Positions 34,164-42,883 of a stretch of 64,000 nucleotides of DNA are shown in pieces (the stretch's first letter is position 1; the number at the start of each line of letters is the position of its first letter). This DNA is from Mycetocola reblochoni REB411. GTDB lineage: Bacteria > Actinomycetota > Actinomycetes > Actinomycetales > Microbacteriaceae. The DNA lies in assembly GCF_900163835.1 (NCBI RefSeq), contig NZ_FUKR01000036.1:1-64000 (forward strand), read 5' to 3'. A model generated the notes under the pieces. The model had not been told where the DNA came from. It ran no database searches and worked only from the letters and a program-made list of their open reading frames with translations. The translations under genes and the position numbers were made by a program.

Positions 34164-37121
34164 GTGACACAAACCGCAGCATCGTCCGACGCCCCGCAGA
34201 AGAACAGAGCCCCCCTGGCGATCAGCCTCGGCGTGGTGGGGGCGCTGATCGTCCTGTTCTTCATCTTCTCGGGGTTCTACACCGACTTCCTCTGGTTCGA
34301 CCAGCTCGGCTTCAGCTCCGTGCTGGTGACGCAGTGGCTGGCCACCGCGGGGATGTTCCTCATCGGCTTCGTCGCGATCGGCCTGCCCGTCGCCGTGTCG
34401 CTGCAGCTGGCCTACCGGCTCCGCCCCGTGTACGCGCGGCTGTCCAGCGAGCTGGACCGCTACCAGGAGATGATCGAGCCGCTTCGCCGCTTCGCGATGT
34501 GGGGGATCCCCGCGCTGCTCGGGCTGTTCGGCGGCTTCGCCAGCGCGAGCAACTGGCAGACCGCGCTGCTGTGGTGGAACAGGACGGAGACCGGCCAGGC
34601 CGACCCGCAGTTCGGGCTCGACACCTCGTTCTACCTCTTCGAGCTGCCGTTCTACCAGTCTGTCGTCGCCTTCGCCTCGGCGGCGGTGCTCTTCTCCGCG
34701 ATCCTCGCTGTCGCCGTCGGCTACCTGTACGGAGCGATCAGGGTCTCGGGGCGCGAGCTGCGCATCTCCAAGGCCGCTCGCATCCAGATCGCCGTCACCG
34801 CGGGCATCTACCTGCTGCTGCAGGCGGTCAGCCTGTGGCTCGACCGCTTCGCGACGCTGACCAGCCCGAGCGGTCTGATCACCGGAGCGAACTACACCGA
34901 CGTCACCGCGACGATCCCCGGCCACACCATCCTCGCAGGGATCGCCATCGTCGTCGCCCTGCTGTTCTTCGTCACCGCGGTCATCGGCCGCTGGCGCATG
35001 CCCATCGTCGGAACGGCGCTGCTTGTCGTCTCCGCCCTCCTGATCGGCACCGCCTACCCCTGGGCCGTGCAGCGCTTCCAGGTCGTGCCGAACCAGCGCA
35101 GCCTCGAGGCGGAGTACATCCAGCGCAACATCGACATGACTCGCGAGGCCTACGGCGTCGACGAGATGGAGGAGATCGACTACGACGCCCGCACCGACGC
35201 CGAGCCCGGCGCGCTCAGGGCCGACGCGGAGACGACGGCGAACATCCGCATCATCGACCCGAGCCAGGTCGGACCCTCGGTGTCCCAGCTGCAGCAGTTC
35301 CGCGCCTACTACCGCTTCCCCTCGGTGCTCGACGTCGATCGCTACGAGATCGACGGGCAGATCCAGGACACCGTCGTCGCCGTGCGCGACATCAACCAGT
35401 CCGGGCTCGACGACGCACAGAGCTGGGACAACACCTCGGTCGTGTACACGCACGGCTTCGGCATGGTCGCGGCGTACGGGAACCAGCGGTCGGCCGACGG
35501 CCAGCCCGTGTTCCTGGAGTCGGGCATCCCCTCCAGCGGCGAGCTCGGCGAGTTCGAGCCGCGGATCTACTTCGGCGAGAACTCTCCCGCGTACTCGATC
35601 GTCGGAGCGCCGGAGGGCACGACGCCCATCGAGATGGACTACCCCTCGGGTGAGGCGGAGGGCGACCACGCCAGCTACACCTTCAGCGGCGACGGCGGTC
35701 CCACGCTCGACAACATCTTCAAGAAGGTCATCTACGCGCTGAAGTTCCAGTCCGAGCAGATCGTCCTCTCCGACGCGGTCAACGACGAGTCGCAGATCCT
35801 CTACGACCGCAAGCCGCTCGACAGGGTGAAGAAGGTCGCGCCGTACCTGACGCTCGACAAGGACCCGTACCCCAGCGTGGTCGACGGCGAGATCGTGTGG
35901 ATCGTCGACGGGTACACCACCTCGGCGACGCACCCGTACTCCCGGGTCACCAACCTCACCGACACCCTCTCGGAGGAGTCCTCCACGACGCAGGGCTTCG
36001 CGATCGACGACATCAACTACATCCGCAACTCGGTCAAGGCCACGGTCAACGCGTACGACGGCTCCGTCACGCTGTACGCCTGGGACACCGAGGACCCGGT
36101 GCTGCAGTCGTGGCAGAAGATCTTCCCGAGCACGACGAAGCCGATCTCGGAGATGTCGGGCGACCTGCTCAGTCACGTGCGCTACCCCACGGACATGTTC
36201 AAGGTCCAGCGCTCCATCCTCGGTCAGTACCACGTCACCGAGGCAGGGCAGTTCTACTCCAGGACCGACGCCTGGGTGACCCCCGACGACCCGCAGAACA
36301 CCCAGAACCAGAAGAACCTGCAGGCGCCGTACTACCTGTCCATGCAGATGCCCGGCCAGGACAAGCCGAGCTACTCGCTGTACTCGACGTACATCCCGGC
36401 CACGTCGGGCGATGACAGCCGCAACGTGCTCACCGGGTATCTCGCGGCGGACGCGAACGCGGGCAGCACCGACGGCGAGAAGGCGGAGGGCTACGGCAAG
36501 CTCCGGCTGCTCACCCTGACGTCGGATACGACGGTCCCCGGGCCGGGACAGGTGCAGAACAACTTCAACTCCGACCCGACGATCTCGGCCCAGGTCAACA
36601 TCCTCAAGCAGGGCCAGTCCGAGGTGATCAACGGAAACCTGCTCACCCTGCCGGTCGGTGGCGGTCTGCTCTACGTTCAGCCCGTGTACGTCAAGTCCTC
36701 GGGGAACACGAGCTATCCGCTGCTGCAAAAGGTGCTGGTCGCGTTCGGTGACGACCTGGCGTTCGAGGACACCCTCGACGAGGCGCTCGACACGCTCTTC
36801 GGCGGAGACTCCGGTGCGAACGCCGGCGATGACACCGTGCCGGACACCCCGGGTGCGGACGGCGTCGACGGCGGAGAGGTGCCGAGCGACGTCGATGACG
36901 AGAGCGGCTCCAGCGGGGACAGCGGGTCCGGTGAGAGCGGGTCCGGCGACACGGCGACGGCCGAGCCCTCCTCGGAGCTGACCCAGGCGCTCAACGACGC
37001 CAAGAAGGCCATGTCTGAGAAGGACGCCGCCATGGCTGACGGCGACTGGGCCGCGTACGGCGAGGCGGACAAGCGCCTGAACGACGCTCTGACGAAGGCC
37101 CTGGAGCTGTCCGGCGAGTAG
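34164..37121 (+). CDS. UPF0182 family large membrane protein
   Basis: A 985-aa protein of family UPF0182, found throughout actinobacteria; function unknown. The first ~330 residues contain about seven transmembrane helices with conserved FYTDFLWFDQLGF and FYLFELPFYQ. A large extracytoplasmic domain follows, and the last ~100 residues are an acidic Gly/Ser/Glu linker and a short helical, charged segment (ELTQALNDAKKAMSEKDAAM). The GTG start is preceded by GATGAGG at about 8 nt. A TAGGAT box at about 34122-34127 could be its own -10, so it may be transcribed both from here and from the PDZ protease gene 74 bp upstream. Confidence 0.92.
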   Translation: MTQTAASSDAPQKNRAPLAISLGVVGALIVLFFIFSGFYTDFLWFDQLGFSSVLVTQWLATAGMFLIGFVAIGLPVAVSLQLAYRLRPVYARLSSELDRYQEMIEPLRRFAMWGIPALLGLFGGFASASNWQTALLWWNRTETGQADPQFGLDTSFYLFELPFYQSVVAFASAAVLFSAILAVAVGYLYGAIRVSGRELRISKAARIQIAVTAGIYLLLQAVSLWLDRFATLTSPSGLITGANYTDVTATIPGHTILAGIAIVVALLFFVTAVIGRWRMPIVGTALLVVSALLIGTAYPWAVQRFQVVPNQRSLEAEYIQRNIDMTREAYGVDEMEEIDYDARTDAEPGALRADAETTANIRIIDPSQVGPSVSQLQQFRAYYRFPSVLDVDRYEIDGQIQDTVVAVRDINQSGLDDAQSWDNTSVVYTHGFGMVAAYGNQRSADGQPVFLESGIPSSGELGEFEPRIYFGENSPAYSIVGAPEGTTPIEMDYPSGEAEGDHASYTFSGDGGPTLDNIFKKVIYALKFQSEQIVLSDAVNDESQILYDRKPLDRVKKVAPYLTLDKDPYPSVVDGEIVWIVDGYTTSATHPYSRVTNLTDTLSEESSTTQGFAIDDINYIRNSVKATVNAYDGSVTLYAWDTEDPVLQSWQKIFPSTTKPISEMSGDLLSHVRYPTDMFKVQRSILGQYHVTEAGQFYSRTDAWVTPDDPQNTQNQKNLQAPYYLSMQMPGQDKPSYSLYSTYIPATSGDDSRNVLTGYLAADANAGSTDGEKAEGYGKLRLLTLTSDTTVPGPGQVQNNFNSDPTISAQVNILKQGQSEVINGNLLTLPVGGGLLYVQPVYVKSSGNTSYPLLQKVLVAFGDDLAFEDTLDEALDTLFGGDSGANAGDDTVPDTPGADGVDGGEVPSDVDDESGSSGDSGSGESGSGDTATAEPSSELTQALNDAKKAMSEKDAAMADGDWAAYGEADKRLNDALTKALELSGE

Positions 37122-37146
37122 CGCCTCGGCGCGGACGCGCTGAGGA

Positions 37147-37152
37147 TACGGT
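37147..37152 (+). promoter_or_regulatory. Leaderless-type -10 box of the methyltransferase-like gene
   Basis: TACGGT with a 7-nt spacer (GGGGGTC) before ATG 37160. Confidence 0.4.
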
Positions 37153-37159
37153 GGGGGTC

Positions 37160-37921
37160 ATGGCAGATTCATCTGGTGTGGCCCCCCTCGTCGATCTCCG
37201 GGCGGGCGAGTGGGTGGTCGGGGCGCGCGAGCTCTGGGACGCCCGCTGGCGCGACCGTCTCGACGGCTCCGCTGCGGGGGCGGGCGACGGGGCGCTCGGC
37301 GCGCGCCGTCCCTGGCCGGGCGCCGGAACACCCTCGACCTTGACCTCGACGTCGGCCTCGACCGCCGGGAACCGGTCGGCGCCGGACGTGCTCGCGCCGT
37401 GGGTGGCCGCGTGGGGTGCGGATGCGCCGGAGTCCGGCGTCTCCGCCGCGGACTCCGGGGTGGCGACCCGCGTCCTCGCCCTGCAGTGCGGGGCGGGGGT
37501 GGAGGCCGTTGCGGCGATCGCGGCGGGGGTGCAGCTCGTCGGCCTCGACATCTCCTCCGTGGCCGTCGAGGCGGCCCGGCGCGCGCTCGAGGCCGTCCGC
37601 GACGCCGACGCCGAGACCACGGATGAGGCGTGGGGCAGTCGTTTCGTCGTGGCCAACGTCTACGCGGCGAGACACCTGCTCCCCGAGCCGGACTCCTTCG
37701 ACGTCGTCGTGACGAGCAGGGCGGCGCTCGAGTCGCTGCCGGAGCTCGAGGAATGGGCGCGCGTCGTCGAGTGGTTCCTCGCGCCGTCCGGAGCGCTCGT
37801 GGTCGGTGGCCGGAGGCCGAGCGATCCGGCGTGGACGGATGCCGCGCTGGAGCGGGCGCTGGCGGCGGCGAGGCTGACCCCGACGGCTGACGGCGGAGCG
37901 GTCGTCGCCCGTCGTGCGTGA
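37160..37921 (+). CDS. Methyltransferase-like protein, class I fold
   Basis: A 253-aa protein. Residues 108-200 look like the SAM-binding half of a class I methyltransferase: motif I as LALQCGAGVEAVAAIAAG, then VGLDISSVAVEAARRAL, and a later SFDVVVTSRAALESLPEL. Motif I has QCGAG where ExGxGxG is usual, and a Ser/Thr/Ala/Gly-rich stretch separates it from the N-terminus (about 40-75). Substrate unknown; activity is not certain. The start ATG 37160 is taken because TACGGT lies 7 nt upstream; an in-frame GTG at 37151 is possible. It sits alone before the initiator tRNA. Confidence 0.6.
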   Translation: MADSSGVAPLVDLRAGEWVVGARELWDARWRDRLDGSAAGAGDGALGARRPWPGAGTPSTLTSTSASTAGNRSAPDVLAPWVAAWGADAPESGVSAADSGVATRVLALQCGAGVEAVAAIAAGVQLVGLDISSVAVEAARRALEAVRDADAETTDEAWGSRFVVANVYAARHLLPEPDSFDVVVTSRAALESLPELEEWARVVEWFLAPSGALVVGGRRPSDPAWTDAALERALAAARLTPTADGGAVVARRA

Positions 37922-38031
37922 GCGACGGGGCTGCCGGCCGCTCGGGGCCAGCAGCGGACACGCCCGGGGGAGTGGCGGCGGGGGGTCGATTTCGCGTCGT
38001 CGCCGGGGCCGTGTTAGCCTTATTGACGTGC

Positions 38032-38108
38032 CGCGGGGTGGAGCAGTTCGGTAGCTCGCTGGGCTCATAACCCAGAGGTCGTAGGTTCAAATCCTGCCCC
38101 CGCAACCA
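38032..38108 (+). tRNA. Initiator tRNA-fMet (CAU)
   Basis: A 77-nt cloverleaf including encoded CCA. Acceptor strands are 38032-38038 and 38098-38104. The anticodon loop is CTCATAA with anticodon CAT. Three consecutive G:C pairs close the anticodon stem (CTGGG/CCCAG) and position 1 is C opposite A72, both hallmarks of the initiator rather than elongator tRNA. TAGCCT at 38015-38020 is a plausible -10. Confidence 0.95.
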
Positions 38109-38112
38109 AGAC

Positions 38113-38146
38113 AGGCCCCGATCCGGATTCGTCCGGGTCGGGGCCT
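38113..38146 (+). terminator. Terminator of the initiator tRNA gene
   Basis: 15-bp stem with one G-U pair (38113-38127 with 38132-38146), TTCG tetraloop, 4 bp after the CCA end, followed by TCCGCTT. Confidence 0.92.
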
Positions 38147-38352
38147 TCCGCTTGTGCAGGCTGCGCCTGTGGTGGCCCTGCCCCTGATGGCCGCGTCCGG
38201 GGTCGCGCGCCCGGTGCTCGGCGATGTCGGCGGCACAGGGTAGTGTCTGATTCCGGCCGGATCATTGACGACGGACAACGCCCCCTCCTGCCGTCGCTCT
38301 CCGATCGTCCAGCCACAGATCGCCCAGCTCAGATCACCGACCGGGGAACCCC

Positions 38353-40083
38353 ATGCTGACCAGAATCATCGCGCGCTACACCCGTCCCTACACGGTGGGG
38401 GTGATCTGCGTCATCGTCCTCCAGCTCGTCGCCACGCTCGCGGCCCTCTACCTGCCCAGCCTGAACGCGCAGATCATCGACAGGGGGGTCTCCCGCGGCG
38501 ACACCGACGTGATCTGGAGCATCGGCGGCGTGATGCTCCTGATCTGCCTGGTCCAGGCCGCTGCGGCGATCTGCGCGGTGTACTTCGGCTCGCGGGTGTC
38601 GATGTCGCTCGGACGCGATCTGCGGCGCGACGTGTTCGCGAGGGTGAGCGGGTTCAGCGCGACGCAGCTCGGCCGTTTCGGGGCGCCGACGCTGATCACC
38701 CGGGGGACGAACGATGTCCAGCAGGTCCAGATCCTCACCCTCATGCTGCTCAACATGATGGTCTCGACGCCGATCATGTGCATCGGCGGAATCGTCATGG
38801 CGCTGCGTGAGGACGTCGGCCTGTCCTGGCTCGTCTGGGTCTCGGTCGCCGTGCTCGGTGTCGTCGTCGGGCTGCTCGTGTCCCTCCTCATCCCGCTGTT
38901 CCGGACCATGCAGGAGCGCATCGACGGCATCAACGGGATCCTGAGGGAGCAGCTGATCGGCGTGCGGGTCATCCGCGCCTTCGTCAGGGAGCGTTACGAG
39001 CGCGCGCGCTTCGCCGACGCGAACACCTCGCTCACCGGGGTCTCCGTGCGGGTGGGCAACGTCTTCGTGCTGATGTTCCCCATCATCATGATGATCCTGC
39101 ACCTGGCCACGGCGGCGGTCCTGTGGTTCGGCGCGCACCGCATCGACACGGGCGAGATGCAGGTCGGCGCCCTCACCGCGTTCCTGCAGTACCTGCTCCA
39201 GATCCTCGTCGCCGTCATGATGGCGACATTCATGGCGATGATGGTGCCGCGCGCGGTGGTGTCGGCCGAGCGCGTCAGCGAGGTCCTCGCGGTCGGGACC
39301 GACGTGACGAGCGAGGGCACGGGCGTCGACGTCCCCGTCCGGGGCCGGCTCGAGTTCCACGATGTGGTGTTCGGCTACACGGGTGCAGAGAAGCCGGTCG
39401 TCCAGGGGGTCAGCTTCACCGCCGAGCCGGGGACGACGACGGCGATCATCGGCTCGACCGGCGCGGGGAAGTCCACCCTGCTCAAGCTCGCGGACCGGCT
39501 CTACGCCCCGGACAGCGGCCGGATCCTGCTCGACGGCGCTCCGCTGGAGGCCTACACCCGTGAGCAGCTGGCGTCCCGGATCGGCTATGTGCCGCAGCGC
39601 CCGTACCTGTTCTCCGGGACGGTGGCGAGCAACCTCCGCTTCGGTGCGGCCGACGCGGACGACGATCGACTCTGGGCTGCGCTCCGCGTCGCGCAGGCCG
39701 ACGACTTCGTCAGCGCCATGCCGGAGGGGGTGGACGGGCCCATCTCCCAGGGCGGGACGAACGTCTCCGGCGGTCAGCGCCAGCGGCTCAGCATCGCCAG
39801 GGCGCTGGTCGTCGAACCGGCCGTGTACCTCTTCGACGACTCCTTCTCGGCGCTCGACGTCGCCACGGACGCGCGGCTGCGCTCCGCGCTCGTCCCCGTG
39901 ACGCGCTCGGCCGCCGTCATCATCGTCGCCCAGCGGATCTCGACCATCCGGGGAGCCGACCAGATCATCGTCGTCGATGACGGCCAGGTGGTCGGACGTG
40001 GCACCCACGAGGAGCTGCTGGAGTCCAACGCGACCTACCGTGAGATCCATACCTCGCAGCTGAGCGCCGAGGAGGTGGCGTGA
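38353..40083 (+). CDS. ABC exporter half-transporter, degenerate-site subunit
   Basis: A 576-aa half-transporter: six transmembrane helices (about 1-310) fused to an ATPase (about 335-570). Walker A is GSTGAGKS (367-374) and the signature is the canonical VSGGQRQR. In Walker B (VYLFDDSFSALD) the residue after D495 is D496 instead of the catalytic glutamate. The switch histidine region reads IIVAQRISTI, with Q where H is normal. It thus supplies the degenerate catalytic site of a heterodimer, as in BmrC/TM287-type multidrug or lipid exporters. The cargo is unknown. Overlaps the partner gene by 4 bp. Confidence 0.88.
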   Translation: MLTRIIARYTRPYTVGVICVIVLQLVATLAALYLPSLNAQIIDRGVSRGDTDVIWSIGGVMLLICLVQAAAAICAVYFGSRVSMSLGRDLRRDVFARVSGFSATQLGRFGAPTLITRGTNDVQQVQILTLMLLNMMVSTPIMCIGGIVMALREDVGLSWLVWVSVAVLGVVVGLLVSLLIPLFRTMQERIDGINGILREQLIGVRVIRAFVRERYERARFADANTSLTGVSVRVGNVFVLMFPIIMMILHLATAAVLWFGAHRIDTGEMQVGALTAFLQYLLQILVAVMMATFMAMMVPRAVVSAERVSEVLAVGTDVTSEGTGVDVPVRGRLEFHDVVFGYTGAEKPVVQGVSFTAEPGTTTAIIGSTGAGKSTLLKLADRLYAPDSGRILLDGAPLEAYTREQLASRIGYVPQRPYLFSGTVASNLRFGAADADDDRLWAALRVAQADDFVSAMPEGVDGPISQGGTNVSGGQRQRLSIARALVVEPAVYLFDDSFSALDVATDARLRSALVPVTRSAAVIIVAQRISTIRGADQIIVVDDGQVVGRGTHEELLESNATYREIHTSQLSAEEVA

Positions 40084-42053
40084 CCATGGCCGATCAGACC
40101 ACTGCTCCGGACCAGTCCGAGCCCACACCCGCGGCGGACCCGATGATGGGCTCGGAGGCGCCCGCAGGCAAAGCGGCGCACTTCTGGCCCTCAGCGAAGC
40201 GCCTCGTCGGGCTCCTCGCACCGCACCGGCTGGGCATGACCGTCGTGATCGGCTTCGTCGTGCTGTCCGTCGTGCTCTCCGTCCTTGCGCCGAAGGTGCT
40301 CGGCTGGGCGATGGACGTCATCTTCAACGGCGTGGTCAGCCTCTCCCTCCCGCAGGGGCAGACGACGCAGGAGACGGTCGCCCAGCTCCGCGCCGAGGGC
40401 AACACCGACATGGCCGACATGATCGCGCGGCTCGACATCGTCCCGGGCCAGGGCATCGACTTCGTCGAGCTCAGCCGGCTGATCTTCCTCGTCCTGGGCA
40501 TGTACCTCGTGTCCTCGATGTTCATGTGGGCGCAGGGCTTCGTCCTCAACCGTCTCGTCATGCGCGTCGTGTACCAGCTGCGCCGGGACGTCGAAGACAA
40601 GCTGAACCGTCTGCCGCTCAGCTACATGGACCGTCGGCAGCGCGGGGACCTGCTCTCGCGCGTGACCAACGACGTCGACAACATCCAGAACGCGCTGCAG
40701 CAGGCCTTCGCGCAGCTGGTCCAGGCCGCGCTGACGGTGATCGGCATCGCGGTGATGATGTTCATCGTGTCGTGGCAGCTCGCCCTGATCGCGCTGGTGG
40801 CGCTGCCGCTGTCCGCCGTCGTGGCCGGAGTGATCGGAACCCGATCGCAGAAGCTCTTCGCCGCCCAGTGGAAGAACACCGGCGAGCTCAACAGCCACAT
40901 CGAGGAGTCGTTCACCGGGCACGAGCTCGTGACCGCCTTCGGCCGCGAGCAGGACATGCTGCAGGAGTTCGACGCCCGCAACGGCCGGCTCTTCCGTGCC
41001 TCCTTCGGCGCACAGTTCGTCTCGGGGATGATCATGCCGGCGATGCAGTTCGTGTCGTACCTGTCGTACGTCGGCATCGCCGTCGCCGGGGGGCTCCGCG
41101 TCGCCTCGGGCGGGATGACGCTGGGCGACGCGACCGCGTTCATCCAGTACTCCCGTGAGTTCACGCAGCCGCTGAGCGAGATCGCCGGCGTGGCGAACAT
41201 GCTGCAGTCGGGCGTCGCCTCGGCCGAGCGGACGTTCGAGCTCCTCGACGCCGAGGAGCAGACCGCCGACGAGGACAGCGGGTCGCTGCCCGAGCCCACG
41301 CGCGGCGCGGTGCGCTTCGAGGACGTGGCGTTCTCCTACGTCGAGGACGAGCCGCTCATCGAGGGTCTCTCGCTCAGCGTCGAGGCGGGAAGCACCGTCG
41401 CGATCGTCGGGCCGACAGGGGCGGGCAAGACCACCCTGGTGAACCTGATCATGCGCTTCTACGACGTGGACTCCGGACGCATCCTCATCGACGGCGTCGA
41501 CATCAACACGGTTCCCCGGGCGGAGCTCCGCTCCCGGATCGGGATGGTGCTGCAGGACACCTGGCTGTTCGACGGGACCATCAGGGAGAACATCCGCTAC
41601 GGGCGACTCGAGGCGACGGACGACGAGGTGGTGGCGGCGGCGACCGCGACGTTCGTCGACCGCTTCGTGCGTCAGCTCCCCGACGGCTACGACACCGTGC
41701 TGGACGACGACGGCGGTGCCGTGTCGGCGGGGGAGAAGCAGCTCATCACGATCGCGCGGGCGTTCCTGGCGCGTCCGTCCGTGCTCATCCTCGACGAGGC
41801 GACCTCCTCGGTCGACACCAGGACCGAGCTCCTCGTGCAGAAGGCCATGGCCGCGCTGCGCAACGACAGGACCTCGTTCGTCATCGCTCATCGTCTGTCG
41901 ACCATCCGCGACGCCGACACGATCCTCGTGATGGAGGCAGGGCGCATCGTCGAGCAGGGCACCCACGAGGAGCTGCTCGCCCGGGCAGGAGCCTACGACC
42001 GGCTGTACCGCTCCCAGTTCGCCGGCGCCTCGACGACGGACGACGAGTCGTGA
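40080..42053 (+). CDS. ABC exporter half-transporter, consensus-site subunit
   Basis: The 657-aa partner of the preceding gene. After a 35-residue polar leader come six helices, with a large extracytoplasmic insert between the first two (about 80-140), and the ATPase (about 405-645). Walker A GPTGAGKT, Walker B ILILDEATSSVD with D572 and E573, and the switch histidine in VIAHRLSTI are canonical, but the signature is VSAGEKQL instead of LSGGQ. The deviations are complementary to those of the first subunit, so the pair forms one active and one degenerate site. GTG 40080 overlaps the upstream stop; ATG 40086 after GAGGAGG is an alternative start. Confidence 0.9.
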   Translation: MTMADQTTAPDQSEPTPAADPMMGSEAPAGKAAHFWPSAKRLVGLLAPHRLGMTVVIGFVVLSVVLSVLAPKVLGWAMDVIFNGVVSLSLPQGQTTQETVAQLRAEGNTDMADMIARLDIVPGQGIDFVELSRLIFLVLGMYLVSSMFMWAQGFVLNRLVMRVVYQLRRDVEDKLNRLPLSYMDRRQRGDLLSRVTNDVDNIQNALQQAFAQLVQAALTVIGIAVMMFIVSWQLALIALVALPLSAVVAGVIGTRSQKLFAAQWKNTGELNSHIEESFTGHELVTAFGREQDMLQEFDARNGRLFRASFGAQFVSGMIMPAMQFVSYLSYVGIAVAGGLRVASGGMTLGDATAFIQYSREFTQPLSEIAGVANMLQSGVASAERTFELLDAEEQTADEDSGSLPEPTRGAVRFEDVAFSYVEDEPLIEGLSLSVEAGSTVAIVGPTGAGKTTLVNLIMRFYDVDSGRILIDGVDINTVPRAELRSRIGMVLQDTWLFDGTIRENIRYGRLEATDDEVVAAATATFVDRFVRQLPDGYDTVLDDDGGAVSAGEKQLITIARAFLARPSVLILDEATSSVDTRTELLVQKAMAALRNDRTSFVIAHRLSTIRDADTILVMEAGRIVEQGTHEELLARAGAYDRLYRSQFAGASTTDDES

Positions 42054-42061
42054 CCCGCGCG

Positions 42062-42067
42062 TAGGCT
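42062..42067 (+). promoter_or_regulatory. Leaderless-type -10 box of the amidase gene
   Basis: TAGGCT with a 6-nt spacer (GTGCGC) before ATG 42074. Confidence 0.5.
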
Positions 42068-42073
42068 GTGCGC

Positions 42074-42883
42074 ATGACCGACACCTCCCCGCTCCGCGTC
42101 GCCGCCGTCCAGTTCGCCCCCGGCCCGGACGCGGCCCGCAACGCGGCGGCGGTGCGCCACACGGTCGCGTCCGCCGCCGCGGACGGTGTGCAGCTGCTCG
42201 TGTTCCCCGAGTACACGAGCGTGTTCGACGGTGCACCCTCGGCGGCGGCCGTCGCGGCGGCGCAGCCGCTCGACGGGCCGTTCCTCGACGAGGTCCGCTC
42301 GGTCGCGGCAGCCGAGGGGGTCGCGGTCGTGCTCGGCCTGGTCGAGAGCGTCGAGGGGGGCGAGCGCTTCGCCAACACCCTCGTCGGGATCGCCGCCGAC
42401 GGCTCGATCGGCGCCGTGTACCGCAAGGTGCACCTCTATGACGCCTTCGGTGCCGCCGAGTCCCGCTTCGTCCGCCCCGGCGAGCCGGGCGCCCCTGCGG
42501 TGTTCTCCGTCTCCGGCATCGTCGTGGGGCTGCAGACCTGCTACGATCTGCGCTTCCCCGAGTCGAGCAGGGTGCTCATCGACGCGGGCGCCGAACTGCT
42601 CGTTGTGCCGGCCCAGTGGGTCCCCGGCCCGGCGAAGGAGTCCCACTGGTCGACGCTGCTCGCCGCGCGGGCGATCGAGAACACGGCCTACGTGCTCGCC
42701 GCCGATCACCCGGCGCCGCACGGCGTGGGCCTCAGCGCCCTGTACGGTCCCGACGGCGTGCTCCTGGCCGGTGCCGGAGCCGCGGAGGCGGTCGTCTCCG
42801 GCGTCGTCGAACCCGACGAGCTCGCGCGCGTGCGCGCGGTCAACCCGGCGCTGGGGTCCCGGCGCTATCGCGTCGTCGTCTAG
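42074..42883 (+). CDS. Carbon-nitrogen hydrolase (omega-amidase/Nit-type)
   Basis: A 269-aa nitrilase-superfamily hydrolase. The catalytic triad is E46 (VFPEYTS), K118 (YRKVHLYD) and C156 (LQTCYDLRFPE). The YDLRFPE context matches YafV/Nit2-like omega-amidases, which hydrolyse alpha-ketoglutaramate, although other amides are possible. The ATG sits 6 nt behind TAGGCT with no ribosome site. Its stop codon shares CTAG with the stop of the convergent aminotransferase gene, and that pairing supports the omega-amidase idea, because glutamine transaminases release alpha-ketoglutaramate. Confidence 0.78.
   Translation: MTDTSPLRVAAVQFAPGPDAARNAAAVRHTVASAAADGVQLLVFPEYTSVFDGAPSAAAVAAAQPLDGPFLDEVRSVAAAEGVAVVLGLVESVEGGERFANTLVGIAADGSIGAVYRKVHLYDAFGAAESRFVRPGEPGAPAVFSVSGIVVGLQTCYDLRFPESSRVLIDAGAELLVVPAQWVPGPAKESHWSTLLAARAIENTAYVLAADHPAPHGVGLSALYGPDGVLLAGAGAAEAVVSGVVEPDELARVRAVNPALGSRRYRVVV

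Noticed and set aside
38032-38108. Elongator tRNA-Met
   Set aside because: Three G:C pairs in the anticodon stem and the C1-A72 mismatch identify the initiator tRNA.
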